Source of the DNA: Streptomyces sp. NBC_01304
GTDB lineage: Bacteria; Actinomycetota; Actinomycetes; Streptomycetales; Streptomycetaceae
DNA: 64,000 bases
NCBI RefSeq assembly: GCF_035975855.1
Contig: NZ_CP109055.1
Location: 1,116,001 to 1,180,000, forward strand
Direction of reading: 5' to 3'
Made by a program: the position numbers and the translations under genes. Positions within the stretch are counted from its first letter, which is position 1. The number at the start of each line of letters is the position of its first letter. Below the pieces are notes generated by a model. It saw only the letters and a program-made list of their open reading frames with translations. It was not told the origin of the DNA and did no database searches. This document shows, piece by piece, positions 36,431 to 45,146 of this stretch.

Positions 36431-37639
36431 TCAACTCGGTTCGCCGGTCCGGGCGCGGAGCAGCCGGAAGAACCGCTGTACGTCGCCGACCAGGAGCCCC
36501 GGCTGTTCCATGGCCGCGAAGTGCCCGCCGCTGCCGTAGGTCGTCCACTGCACGATGTTGTTCGTCCGGTCGGCGATGTGGCGCAGCGGAATGAAGTTGT
36601 CCCGCGGGAAGTCGGCCAGCGCGGTCGGCGTGCCGGACGACTGCGGCGGCTCGCCCCAGTAGTCCGCGTGGGCCCGCTCGTAGTAGACGCGGGCGGAGGA
36701 GCCAGCCGTGCCGGTCAGCCAGTACAGCATCACGTTGGTGAGCATCTGGTCCCGGTCGACGGCGTCCTCCGGGCGGTCCCGGGAGTCGGTCCACTCCTTG
36801 AACTTCTCGGCGATCCAGGCGAGTTGGCCGACCGGCGAGTCGGTCAGCGCGTAGGCGAGCGTCTGCGGCCGGGTGGCCTGGAGGTCGGCGTAGCCCTGAC
36901 GGTCCCGGGTCCAGGCCTGCATGCGCTGCCAGGAGGCCAGCGTCCGCTCGCGCTCGTCCGGGCTCAGCGCGGCCAGCTCGTCCGCGCCGGGTTCACGGGT
37001 GGGCGCGGAGTTCGGCAGCAGGTTCAGATGTACGCCGATGACCCGGTCAGGCCGGGTGCGGCCGAGCTCCCGGGAGATGGCCGCTCCCCAGTCGCCGCCC
37101 TGCACGCCGTAGCGCTCGTAGCCGAGGCGCTCCATCAGTTCGCCGAAGGCGGCGGCCACCCGCTTGAACTCCCAGCCCGTGTCGCCGGTCGGCCCGGAGA
37201 AGCCGAATCCGGGGATGCTGGGCAGGACGAGGTGGAAGGCGTCGGCGGGGTCGCCGCCGTGGGCGCGCGGGTCGGTGAGTGGGCCGGTGACCTGCGCGAA
37301 CTCGACGATCGAGCCCGGCCAGCCGTGGGTCATCAGGAGCGGGGTCGCGTCCGGCTCCGGGGACCTGATGTGGGCGAAGTGGACATTCGCCCCGTCGATC
37401 GTGGTGGTGAACTGCGGCCACCGGTTCAGCCCGGCCTCGGCGGCACGCCAGTCGTATGCGTGCCGCCAGTAGTGCGCCAGCTCCCTGAGGTAGTCACGCG
37501 GGATGCCGTACGCCCAGCCCACACCGGGCAGTTCGTCCGGCCAGCGGGTGCGGTCGAGGCGCTCGTGGAGGTCGTCCAGGTCGCCTTGGGGGATGTCGAT
37601 GACGAACGGAGACATCTCCGCGCCGGTATGCGTGATCAT
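36431..37639 (-). CDS. Epoxide hydrolase (EHN-domain alpha/beta hydrolase)
   Basis: 402 aa. An N-terminal EHN domain (residues 10-120, DLDDLHERLDRTRWPDELPG) precedes the alpha/beta hydrolase fold. The oxyanion motif is MTHGWPGS, the nucleophile Asp sits in VQGGDWGA, and the catalytic His is in GSGGHFAAME; IPGFGFSGP is also diagnostic. It would open epoxides to diols by an alkyl-enzyme intermediate, probably for detoxification. It is 24 bp downstream of the secreted PI-PLC-like gene. Confidence 0.92.
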   Translation of the reverse strand: MITHTGAEMSPFVIDIPQGDLDDLHERLDRTRWPDELPGVGWAYGIPRDYLRELAHYWRHAYDWRAAEAGLNRWPQFTTTIDGANVHFAHIRSPEPDATPLLMTHGWPGSIVEFAQVTGPLTDPRAHGGDPADAFHLVLPSIPGFGFSGPTGDTGWEFKRVAAAFGELMERLGYERYGVQGGDWGAAISRELGRTRPDRVIGVHLNLLPNSAPTREPGADELAALSPDERERTLASWQRMQAWTRDRQGYADLQATRPQTLAYALTDSPVGQLAWIAEKFKEWTDSRDRPEDAVDRDQMLTNVMLYWLTGTAGSSARVYYERAHADYWGEPPQSSGTPTALADFPRDNFIPLRHIADRTNNIVQWTTYGSGGHFAAMEQPGLLVGDVQRFFRLLRARTGEPS

Positions 37640-37663
37640 GCGACCGCACCCTACGGGTAGCGG

Positions 37664-38869
37664 CTACGGCTCCAGTCGCCGCGGGCAGTACGCCGGTCCG
37701 CTCACCGGATTGCACCGTACGGTCGCGCCGTGCGGCAGCTCCCCCACGTAGTCACTGCCGTAGCGGGCCGCGAGGCCCGGCACCGGGAAGTCCGTGGAGA
37801 TCATCTGGGCGCCGGAGGACAGGGCGTCCCGCAGCTGGGAGGTGTCGCCGGACGTCGCCTGGATGAGCGGCACGTCGGAGCGCGTACGGACGAAGTAGCC
37901 GCGTTTGACCAGGTCCTGGATGTAGGCCTGCCGGGGACCCGTCGGGTCGTTCTCCGCGATGAATGCCGCGTCCGGGCGGCCCGCGCGGGAGTTGGTGAAC
38001 AGGACCCGGCCCTGCAGCGACTCATGGCCGCCCGCCAGATACGGGGCCTGGAAGGCGGGGTCGCTGTTGTCCATCAGGAACATCACCTGGCCACGGGCGG
38101 CGGACACGCGAGGCCAGCCGTGCTTCAGGACGGACTGCTCCAGCGTCTTGCCCTTGTGCCGGATGTCGTCGGGCGTGACCATCTCCTTCTCCCCGAAGAC
38201 GGTGCGGATCTCGTCGTCGAGGGCCTGCAGCATCGCCGCGTCCCAGGGCGGGGACTTCGCGCCGCCCAACTCTTCCAGCCGGGGGTCGGTCCGCTTGAGC
38301 TCCATCAGGATCGGCACCGTGACAGGCCCGCCGTGGGCGTCGGACCACTGCTTGACCTGGCGCAGACAGCCGGCCAGCGTCACACAGGTGGTGTTGTAGT
38401 CGAAGTCGCCCCAGTGCATCACCTTGAAGCCGGGCTTCTTCCAGTCCGGGTCGGTGAGCGCGGGCAGGCCGGCGACCTTGCGGATCAGCGGGTTCGCGTA
38501 CAGGCCGCCCTGCGGGTCCGGGAAGACGTCGAGCTCGATGCCGCGCACCCGCTGCCGCTCCAGCTGCACCGGGAGGGAGGCGTGGCTGTACTGCAGGGTG
38601 GCCGCGCCCGGGTCCTGCTGCATCTGGATCTGGACTTCCTTGAAGGACACCTCGCGGTGATAGCTGTTGTGCGTCGCCATCGTCTGCAGCTGGTTGATCC
38701 GCAGCCCGGCTGCCGGATCCCGGCCCGCGGCGGACCGCCCGGCGGGCTCGGCCGCGGCCGAGGACGCGAGTGCGAGCGCCGCGACGGCGGTCAGCGCGGT
38801 CGCGGCGGCGGCAAGGCGGCGGACTGTTCCGAATGATCTCGCTGAGGTCGTCTCTGAGGTCGTACGCAC
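37664..38869 (-). CDS. Secreted PI-PLC-C1-type phosphodiesterase
   Basis: 401 aa. A long signal peptide (VRRLAAAATALTAVAALALASSAAA) precedes a phosphatidylinositol phospholipase C-like barrel. The catalytic His is in TMATHNSYHR, with GIELDVFPDPQGG and KVMHWGDFD as metal/active-site blocks and ILMELKR later. This matches the bacterial calcium-dependent PI-PLC-C1 family. It probably hydrolyses phosphoinositide-like or other phosphodiester lipids outside the cell. Cys pairs in TTCVTLAGC and the C-terminal RCNPVSGPAYC suggest disulphides. Confidence 0.88.
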   Translation of the reverse strand: MRTTSETTSARSFGTVRRLAAAATALTAVAALALASSAAAEPAGRSAAGRDPAAGLRINQLQTMATHNSYHREVSFKEVQIQMQQDPGAATLQYSHASLPVQLERQRVRGIELDVFPDPQGGLYANPLIRKVAGLPALTDPDWKKPGFKVMHWGDFDYNTTCVTLAGCLRQVKQWSDAHGGPVTVPILMELKRTDPRLEELGGAKSPPWDAAMLQALDDEIRTVFGEKEMVTPDDIRHKGKTLEQSVLKHGWPRVSAARGQVMFLMDNSDPAFQAPYLAGGHESLQGRVLFTNSRAGRPDAAFIAENDPTGPRQAYIQDLVKRGYFVRTRSDVPLIQATSGDTSQLRDALSSGAQMISTDFPVPGLAARYGSDYVGELPHGATVRCNPVSGPAYCPRRLEP

Positions 38870-38980
38870 AAGGTCCTCCCGGCTCGGGCACGGCTACCGG
38901 AAGGACCATCGCGCGCGGCGGTGATGTGGTCAACACCGCTCGCCGGACCGGGAGATGAACAGGCCACCCGGGAGACGGGA

Positions 38981-39808
38981 CTATGGGCTCCCGAGCTTGC
39001 GCAGCGCCCGTTCGGACGCCGAGCCCGGCTCCGCGGCGAACAGGTCGAGCCCGCAGCAGGAAGGCTGGTCGGGCAGCGAGACGAGCTCCCCGTGCAGGGT
39101 CAGTTCGCCCACGACCGGGTGTTGCAGCACATACGTCCTCGACCGGGCCTGCGCCACCGGGTGCTCGGCCCACATCCGCGTGAAGTCGGCGCTCAGCTCC
39201 CGCATGTGGTCGATGTGCGCCGTGAGCGCGGCATCGCCGCGGTACCGGCCGAACAGCACGCGCAGATGCGCCACATGCGCGCGTGCCGCCCGCTCCCGGT
39301 CGGTGGGGCGCAGCCACAGGCGTGGCCCGGTGAACAGCAGGTGCGAGAGGGTGCGGTGGTCTTCGGGCAGCGCGGCGAGGTCGCCGAACACCGCCCCGGC
39401 GAGCTGGTTCCAGCCGATGATCTGGGTGTGCCGGCCGACCAGCAGGGCCGGGGTCAGCGTGAAGGACCGCATCAGGTGGCGCAGGCCCACCGGCACGTCC
39501 GCCGAGGCTCCGACGTCCGCGCACGGCAGGGGACGCCGTGCGATCCGTCGCAGGTGGGCCAGTTCGTCCGGGTCCAGGCGCAGGGCCGCGCCGACGGCGT
39601 CCAGGACGTCGCCCGAGACGCTGTCGCCCCTGCCCTGTTCCAGCCGTGTGTAGTGGGCGATGCTCACGCCCGCCACACGGGCCAGCTCCTCACGCCGCAG
39701 GCCCTCGACGCGGCGCACTTTGCCGTAGTCCCGCAGCCCGACGTCCGCCGGGCGCAGCCGGGCACGGCGTGACTTGAGGAAGTCGCTCAACTCGCTCCGG
39801 TCGTCCAC
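38981..39808 (-). CDS. XRE family regulator with MmyB-like ligand domain
   Basis: 275 aa. The HTH (FLKSRRARLRP ... RREELARVAGVSIAHYTRLEQG) covers residues 10-75. A PAS-like MmyB ligand-binding domain follows (PALLVGRHTQIIGWNQLAGAVFGD ... LRVLFGRY ... HPVVGELTLHGE). Such regulators are usually divergent from a reductase they control and may sense fatty acids or electrophiles. An F420-type reductase gene is indeed divergent, and the gap carries a 13-bp tandem array that could be the binding region. Confidence 0.93.
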   Translation of the reverse strand: MDDRSELSDFLKSRRARLRPADVGLRDYGKVRRVEGLRREELARVAGVSIAHYTRLEQGRGDSVSGDVLDAVGAALRLDPDELAHLRRIARRPLPCADVGASADVPVGLRHLMRSFTLTPALLVGRHTQIIGWNQLAGAVFGDLAALPEDHRTLSHLLFTGPRLWLRPTDRERAARAHVAHLRVLFGRYRGDAALTAHIDHMRELSADFTRMWAEHPVAQARSRTYVLQHPVVGELTLHGELVSLPDQPSCCGLDLFAAEPGSASERALRKLGSP

Positions 39809-39924
39809 TCGCCAACCCTACGTCCGTGCGGGCGTTGGGTGATCACGCCGTGAGTACGCAGCAGGCGGGCCTGGCTGGGGAGTTGGGGCGGTCCCAGGCT
39901 GTCCATCGAGCCACCCCCACTCGC

Positions 39925-40003
39925 GTACACGCATCACGTACACGCATCACATGCACGTACTCACGTACCCGAATCACGTACACGCACTGGCATACACGCA
40001 CTC
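39925..40003. repeat. 13-bp tandem repeat array between divergent regulator and reductase genes
   Basis: Units begin at 39925, 39938, 39951 (14 bp), 39965, 39978 and 39991. The first two are identical (GTACACGCATCAC), the others keep GTAC or ATAC and the CGCAC/TCAC end. The array ends 16 bp before the reductase GTG. Confidence 0.8.
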
Positions 40004-40019
40004 TGAACGGAGCGGAACC

Positions 40020-40766
40020 GTGCCCCGAACCCTCGGACTCATCGGCAGCGGCATGATCGGAACTTCCCTCGCCCGCCTGGCCGTAGCGGCAGGCATCGAG
40101 GTCGTCCTCAGCAATACGCGCGGCCCGGACAGTCTCGCCGGATTGGTCGCCGAACTGGGCGGGCGGGCCCGGGCGGCCACGCCGGAAGAGGCCGCACAGG
40201 CGGGAGATCTGGTGGTGGCGGCCGTCCCGCTGACTGCGTTCGGACGGCTGCCCGCCGCTGCCCTGGCCGGCAGGACGGTCCTCGACACGGCGAACTACTA
40301 CCCCGAGCGGGACGGCCGGGTGGCCGAGCTGGAAGCGGGTGACCTGACCTCCAGTGCGCTGCTGCAGCGCCATCTGCCGGGCGCGCACGTGGTCAAGGCG
40401 TTCAACACCATCACCCCGCACCAGCTGTTCTCACTCGCCCGGCCTGCGGGCGGGCCGGACCGCAGCGCACTGCCCCTCGCCGGGGACGACCCGGAGGCCA
40501 AGACAGCGGCAGCCCGGCTGCTCGACGTGCTCGGATACGACGCGGTGGACATCGGCACGCTCGCCGACAGTTGGCGCAGCGAACCGGATACGCCGGTGTA
40601 CATCCGGCCCTATCTCGGCGAAGTGCCCGCCCTGAGCGTCGAGGAATTCCTCAGCTGGACCCGGCAGACGCCCGGCATCCCCGTTCCTGCCGCGCAGGTC
40701 GGCAAGTTGGTGGACAGCGCGGTGCGTCGTCGGGCGGGCGAGGCCAGGCTCCCGAGCGATGCCTGA
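40020..40766 (+). CDS. NADP-binding F420-reductase-like oxidoreductase
   Basis: 248 aa from a GTG with CGGAG upstream. The N-terminal Rossmann motif LGLIGSGMIGTSLARLA and VVLSNTRGPDSL (NADP-type loop after beta-2) match the F420H2:NADP oxidoreductase/ProC-like family. VVKAFNTITPHQL, PLAGDDPEAK and VLGYDAVDIGTLADSWR are typical of this group. It may transfer hydride between NADPH and F420 or act on a small substrate. It is divergent from the MmyB-like regulator and convergent with the rhamnose LacI gene (27 bp). Confidence 0.88.
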   Translation: MPRTLGLIGSGMIGTSLARLAVAAGIEVVLSNTRGPDSLAGLVAELGGRARAATPEEAAQAGDLVVAAVPLTAFGRLPAAALAGRTVLDTANYYPERDGRVAELEAGDLTSSALLQRHLPGAHVVKAFNTITPHQLFSLARPAGGPDRSALPLAGDDPEAKTAAARLLDVLGYDAVDIGTLADSWRSEPDTPVYIRPYLGEVPALSVEEFLSWTRQTPGIPVPAAQVGKLVDSAVRRRAGEARLPSDA

Positions 40767-40793
40767 CCGCGACTCGTACGGGCCGGGTGTCGC

Positions 40794-41816
40794 TCAGCGC
40801 GGCACCAGGCTCGATCCGCGTACGACCAGTTCGGGACGGAGGACGACCCGGCGGTGCTCATGGGCGCCGGGTGCCTCGGCGGAGATCTCTTCGAGGAGGA
40901 GTTCCGCGGCGAGGGCGCCCATGGTCGCGGCGGGCTGGCGTACCGAGGTGAGGGGGACGACCGCGGCGGCGGCGAACTCGATGTCGTCGTAGCCGACGAT
41001 CGCCATGTCCTGGGGGACCTTCACGCCGGCCGCGTACAGGGCCTGCAGTACGCCGAGGGCCAGCAGGTCGTTGGCGCAGAAGACGGCGGTGGGGCGCTCC
41101 GCGAGGCCGAGCAGGCGGGCACCCGCGTCGCGGCCCGCGGCCACGTCGAGGCGTTCGGTGGGGAGTTCGCGCAGGGCTTCGGCGGGCAGGCCCGCCTGGC
41201 GCAGGGCGGCGAGTGCTCCCTCCCGGCGGTCCCTGACCTGGTTGAGGTGGGGCGGGCCGCTGACGTACGCGAGGGAGCGGTGGCCGGTCTCGACGAGGTG
41301 GCGCACGGCGAGGGCGCCGCCCGCCACGTCGTCGACGGAGACCGAGCATTCGGTGGCGCCCTCGGCGACCCGGTCCACGAGGACGAAGGGGATGTGGTGG
41401 CGGCGGAAGGCGTCGATGTTGCGGCCGGTGGCGTCGGCGGGAGTGAGGAGTACGCCGCGGACGCGTTGTTCGGCGAAGAGGGAGAGGTAGTCGGCCTCTT
41501 CGGCGGGGCTCTGGTCGCTGTTGCAGACCATGACGCCGAGTCCGGCCTCGCGCGCGGCGCGTTCGGCGCCGCGCGCGACGTCCACGAAGAACGGGTTGCC
41601 CATGTCGAGCACGAGCAGCGAGATGATGCGGCTGCGCCCGGCCCGCAGCTGGCGGGCGCTCTCGCTGCGCACGTAGCCGAGCCGGTCTATGACGGCCTGC
41701 ACCCGCAGTCGGGTCTCCTCGGCCACCGTCTCGGGGCGGTTGATGACGTTCGAGACGGTGCCCACGGAGACTCCGGCGTGCCGGGCCACGTCCTTGATGC
41801 CGACCATGCCTGCCAT
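40794..41816 (-). CDS. LacI family regulator of the rhamnose locus
   Basis: 340 aa from an ATG with GAGG 5 nt upstream. HTH: GIKDVARHAGVSVGTVSNVINRP; hinge: RLGYVRSESARQLRAGRS; sugar-binding core with LVLDMGNPFF, GVLLTPAD, FCANDLLALGVL and MAIVGYDDIEF. It lies just downstream of the rhamnose ABC transporter genes on the same strand. Two TGAAA-N2-TTTCA/TTCA type operators lie in the divergent promoter region of the locus at 46.7 and 46.85 kb. Repression relieved by L-rhamnose or a derivative is inferred. Confidence 0.9.
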   Translation of the reverse strand: MAGMVGIKDVARHAGVSVGTVSNVINRPETVAEETRLRVQAVIDRLGYVRSESARQLRAGRSRIISLLVLDMGNPFFVDVARGAERAAREAGLGVMVCNSDQSPAEEADYLSLFAEQRVRGVLLTPADATGRNIDAFRRHHIPFVLVDRVAEGATECSVSVDDVAGGALAVRHLVETGHRSLAYVSGPPHLNQVRDRREGALAALRQAGLPAEALRELPTERLDVAAGRDAGARLLGLAERPTAVFCANDLLALGVLQALYAAGVKVPQDMAIVGYDDIEFAAAAVVPLTSVRQPAATMGALAAELLLEEISAEAPGAHEHRRVVLRPELVVRGSSLVPR

Positions 41817-41892
41817 GCGTGCCTCGTGCTCCGTCCTGCCGTCCCCCGCCATGGGCACAGCGTATGCGCGTGCGGGGCGGCGCCCCGGCCCC

Positions 41893-41936
41893 GCTCAGAA
41901 CTTGTACTTGCTCAGAACTTCCACCGGCTCAGAACT
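41893..41936. repeat. 17-bp direct repeat, three copies, at the 3' end of rhaS
   Basis: GCTCAGAACT occurs at 41893, 41910 and 41927 with an exact 17-bp period. On the coding strand each copy reads AGTTCTGAGC, i.e. Phe then TGA. The first copy encodes the real RhaS stop; the others place a stop in the two remaining frames. Confidence 0.75.
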
Positions 41937-43014
41937 CGAACTGGTCGATGTTCTTCTTGTCGAAGACCGTCGGGTCGCCGAGGTCGATGACCCCGTCGGC
42001 GCCGATGGTGAAGCTGCCGAGGTCGCCCGCCTTGAAGCTCTCGCCCTCCTGTCCGGTGATCCGCCCGGAGGACAGCGCGACGGCGGTGTGCGCGGCGAGC
42101 GCGCCGAGCTTGGCCGGGTCCCAGAGTTCGAAGGCGTCGACCGTGCCGTTCTTGACGTACTGGCGCATGTCGTTGGGGGTGCCGAGGCCCGTCAGCTTGA
42201 CCTTGCCCTTGTATTTGGAGCCGGACAGGTACTGGGCGGCGGCCTTGATGCCGACGGTGGTCGGGGAGATGATCCCGGCCAGCTTGGGGTGTTCCTGGAG
42301 CAGGCCCTGGGTCTGCTGGAAGGACTGCTGGGCGTCGTCGTTGCCGTACGCCGTCTTGACCAGCTTCATGTCCTTGTACTTGGGGTCCTTGAGTTCGTCC
42401 TTCATGAACTCGATCCAGGTGTTCTGGTTGGTGGCGGTCTGCGCGGCGGACAGGATCGCGATGTCGCCCTTGTAGTCGAGCTGCTTGCCCAGGAGCTCGA
42501 CCTGGCTGCGGCCGATGGCCTCGGCGCTCGCCTGGGAGATGAAGGCGTCGCGGCAGCCGGGCTTGGTGTCGGAGTCGTACGTGACGACCTTGATGCCGTT
42601 CTTCATCGCCTGCTTGAGCGCGGTGCACAGGGCGCCGGGGTCCTGGGCGGAGACGGCCATGGCGTCGACCTGCTGTTGGGTGAGCGTATTGACGTAACTG
42701 ACCTGCCCTGCGGTGTCGGTGGCGCTGTTGGGGCCGACCTCCTTGAAGGAGGAGCCCAGTTCCTTCAGGGCCTGCTCGCCGCCCTTGTCGGCGACGGTGA
42801 AGTAGGGGTTGTTGACCTGCTTGGGCAGGTAGGCGACGGTGAGGCCCTTCTTGAGAGCGGCGTTCGGGTCGGCCTTGGCGTGCGACGCCTTGGGGCCGCC
42901 GTCGTCGTCCTTGGTCGAGTCCTTGGTGGTGCCGCCGCAGGCCGTCGCGGTCAGGGCGAGCGAGGTGACGGCGGCCAGCGCCACGGCCGCCTGGCGGATT
43001 TTGGGAGTGAACAT
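41929..43014 (-). CDS. rhaS: L-rhamnose ABC transporter substrate-binding lipoprotein
   Basis: 361 aa. The lipobox LTATAC (Cys about residue 26) marks a lipoprotein signal peptide. The mature protein is a periplasmic-binding-protein type I sugar receptor (VAYLPKQVNNPYFTVADKGGEQAL, AVSAQDPGALCTALKQAMKNGIKVVTYDSD, LTGLGTPNDMRQYVKNGTVDAFELWDP), closely resembling rhizobial RhaS. It delivers rhamnose to the RhaQ/RhaP permease. It is the last gene of the minus-strand transporter operon, 25 bp after rhaQ. Confidence 0.93.
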   Translation of the reverse strand: MFTPKIRQAAVALAAVTSLALTATACGGTTKDSTKDDDGGPKASHAKADPNAALKKGLTVAYLPKQVNNPYFTVADKGGEQALKELGSSFKEVGPNSATDTAGQVSYVNTLTQQQVDAMAVSAQDPGALCTALKQAMKNGIKVVTYDSDTKPGCRDAFISQASAEAIGRSQVELLGKQLDYKGDIAILSAAQTATNQNTWIEFMKDELKDPKYKDMKLVKTAYGNDDAQQSFQQTQGLLQEHPKLAGIISPTTVGIKAAAQYLSGSKYKGKVKLTGLGTPNDMRQYVKNGTVDAFELWDPAKLGALAAHTAVALSSGRITGQEGESFKAGDLGSFTIGADGVIDLGDPTVFDKKNIDQFEF

Positions 43015-43039
43015 CGCGGGTGGGTCCCTTCAGGAGCCT

Positions 43040-44071
43040 TCAGGAGGTGCGCGGGAGGGCGGAATCGGAGGCGGTGGCGGTGGCTGTGCCGGTGGTGGTG
43101 GCTCTGCGGCCGGCCCGTGCCGTGGCGATCTGGCGTGCGACGCGCGGGCCGAGCACGGAGACGACGAGCAGGACGCCGGTGACGACGATCTGCGACTGTG
43201 CGGAGACGTTGAGCAGGCTCATCACGTTCTGCAGCGCGCCGAGCAGGAAGACTCCGGCGATCGCGCCGCCGAGGGTGCCTTTGCCGCCGTCGAAGTCGAT
43301 GCCGCCGAGCAACACCGCGGCGACGACGGAGAGTTCGAGCCCGGTGGCGTTGTCGTAGCGGGCGCTGGCGTAGTGCAGGGCCCAGAAGATCCCGGTGGCC
43401 GACGCCATCAGTCCGGTGGCGGTGAAGAGCCAGAGCTTCTGCCGCTTGACCCGTACGCCGGCGAAGCGGGCCGCCTCCTCGTTGGCGCCGACCGCGAAGA
43501 GCGCACGCCCGAACGGCGTGGCGTGCAGGGCGATGACGGCGACGGCGAGCAGCGCCAGGAAGGGCAGCAGGGCGTACGGGATGAACGTGTCGCCGATGCG
43601 GCCCGAGGCGAAGTCGAGGTACTGGAAGGGGAAGTCGGTGACCGCGTCCGAGCCGAGGACGATCTGGGCAATGCCCCGGTAGGCGGCCATCGTGCCGATG
43701 GTGACGGCGAGGGACGGCAGCCCGAGCCGGGTCACCAGGAGGCCGTTGACAAGACCGCAGACCACACCCAGCAGAAGACAGAGCGGAATGATCGTCTCGA
43801 TCGCCATGCCCGCGTTCCACAGGGCGCCCATCACCGCGCCCGAGAGTCCGGCGGTGGAGGCGACCGAGAGGTCGATCTCGCCGGACACCACGAGCAGGGT
43901 CATGGGCAGGGCGATCAGCGCGATCGGCAGTGTATTGCCGATCAGGAAGGACAGGTTGAGGGCGTTGCCGAACCCGTCCACGAAGGAGAAGGACAGCAGG
44001 AGCAGGACGAGCAGGAGGGCGCCGACGACGGTGTCCCAGCGGACGGCGCGCAGCAGTGGCGTGTCAGCCAT
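43040..44071 (-). CDS. rhaQ: Rhamnose ABC transporter permease
   Basis: 343 aa with about ten helices; AraH/RbsC-type permease marks are VVSGEIDLSVAS, LTRLGLPSLAVTIGTMAAYRGIAQ, GANEEAARFAGVRVKRQKL and LLGGIDFDGGKGTLGGAIAG. The start overlaps the upstream permease gene by 8 bp, so translation is coupled. The two permeases probably form a heterodimer, as in the rhizobial rhamnose importer. The C-terminal Thr/Ala-rich tail is low-complexity. Confidence 0.92.
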   Translation of the reverse strand: MADTPLLRAVRWDTVVGALLLVLLLLSFSFVDGFGNALNLSFLIGNTLPIALIALPMTLLVVSGEIDLSVASTAGLSGAVMGALWNAGMAIETIIPLCLLLGVVCGLVNGLLVTRLGLPSLAVTIGTMAAYRGIAQIVLGSDAVTDFPFQYLDFASGRIGDTFIPYALLPFLALLAVAVIALHATPFGRALFAVGANEEAARFAGVRVKRQKLWLFTATGLMASATGIFWALHYASARYDNATGLELSVVAAVLLGGIDFDGGKGTLGGAIAGVFLLGALQNVMSLLNVSAQSQIVVTGVLLVVSVLGPRVARQIATARAGRRATTTGTATATASDSALPRTS

Positions 44072-45146
44072 CGAGACCACTCCTTGAGTCGGCTGTCTTG
44101 ACCGCGGACCGGTTCGCCGCGGCCCTCTTCTTGAGGGACAGGGCCACGCGGACGGCCACGATCCGGTCGACGGCGATGGCGAGGACAAGCAGCACGCCGT
44201 TGATGGCGAGGACCCAGACGGAGCTGACGCCGAGGGCGGGCAGCACGCTGTTGATCGAGGTGAGCAGCAGGGCGCCGAGGGCCGCGCCGTAGACGCTGCC
44301 GGAGCCGCCGGTGAAGGCGACGCCGCCGACCACGACGGCGCTGACGACGGTGAGTTCATAGCCGTTGCCGGTGGAGCTGTCGACGTTGCCGAAGCGTGCC
44401 AGGTACAGCGCTCCGGCGAGTCCGGCGAGCGCGCCGCACGCCGTGTACGCGGCGAGGATCCGCCTGCGTACGGGGATACCGGCGAGGCGCGCCGCCTCCG
44501 GGTTGGAGCCGAGCGCGTACAACTCGCGGCCGCCGCCGAAGTGCCGCAGGTAGTAGGCGGTCGCGAGCAGGACGGCGAGGGCGATCAGCGCGAGGTAGGG
44601 GACGGCGGAGATGCCGCCGGAGCCGAAGTCGACGAAGCCGCCGGGCAGGTCGGACGCCGTGATCTGGCGCGAGCCCACCCAGATCGAGTCGATGCCCCGG
44701 ATGATGTAGAGGGTGCCCAGGGTGACGACGAGGGCGGGCACCTGGCCGAGGCTGACCAGGGCGCCGTTCAGGAGTCCGCAGCCGACGCCGAGTACGACGG
44801 CGAGCAGGATCGCGACCGCTGAACTGCCGCCGCCTTGCAGGTGGTTGCCCGCCGCGAAGGCGCTGATGCCGAGCGTGGAGCCGACGGACAGGTCGACGTT
44901 GCGGGTGATGACCACCAGCGCCTGGCCGACCGCGACGAGGACCAGGATCGTCGCGTTCAGGAGCAGGTCCTTGATGCCCTGCTCGGAAAGGAACTCGCTG
45001 TTCCCGGCCTGGGTGATCGCGATCATCACCAGGAACACCAGCAGGATGGCGAGTTCACGGAGCTTGAAGACGCGGTCCACGAGCCGGGTCGCGCCGGACT
45101 TCGCCGGGTCGACCGCGGGGACGGCGGCGTGCTCGGTGACGGTCAT
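44064..45146 (-). CDS. rhaP: Rhamnose ABC transporter permease
   Basis: 360 aa. Family marks: [68 protein letters not shown] and [22 protein letters not shown]. Around ten transmembrane helices. The ATG overlaps the rhaT stop (ATGA). Assignment of the P and Q names between the two permeases follows rhizobial gene order and is a convention, not a functional test. Confidence 0.92.
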   Translation of the reverse strand: MTVTEHAAVPAVDPAKSGATRLVDRVFKLRELAILLVFLVMIAITQAGNSEFLSEQGIKDLLLNATILVLVAVGQALVVITRNVDLSVGSTLGISAFAAGNHLQGGGSSAVAILLAVVLGVGCGLLNGALVSLGQVPALVVTLGTLYIIRGIDSIWVGSRQITASDLPGGFVDFGSGGISAVPYLALIALAVLLATAYYLRHFGGGRELYALGSNPEAARLAGIPVRRRILAAYTACGALAGLAGALYLARFGNVDSSTGNGYELTVVSAVVVGGVAFTGGSGSVYGAALGALLLTSINSVLPALGVSSVWVLAINGVLLVLAIAVDRIVAVRVALSLKKRAAANRSAVKTADSRSGLDG

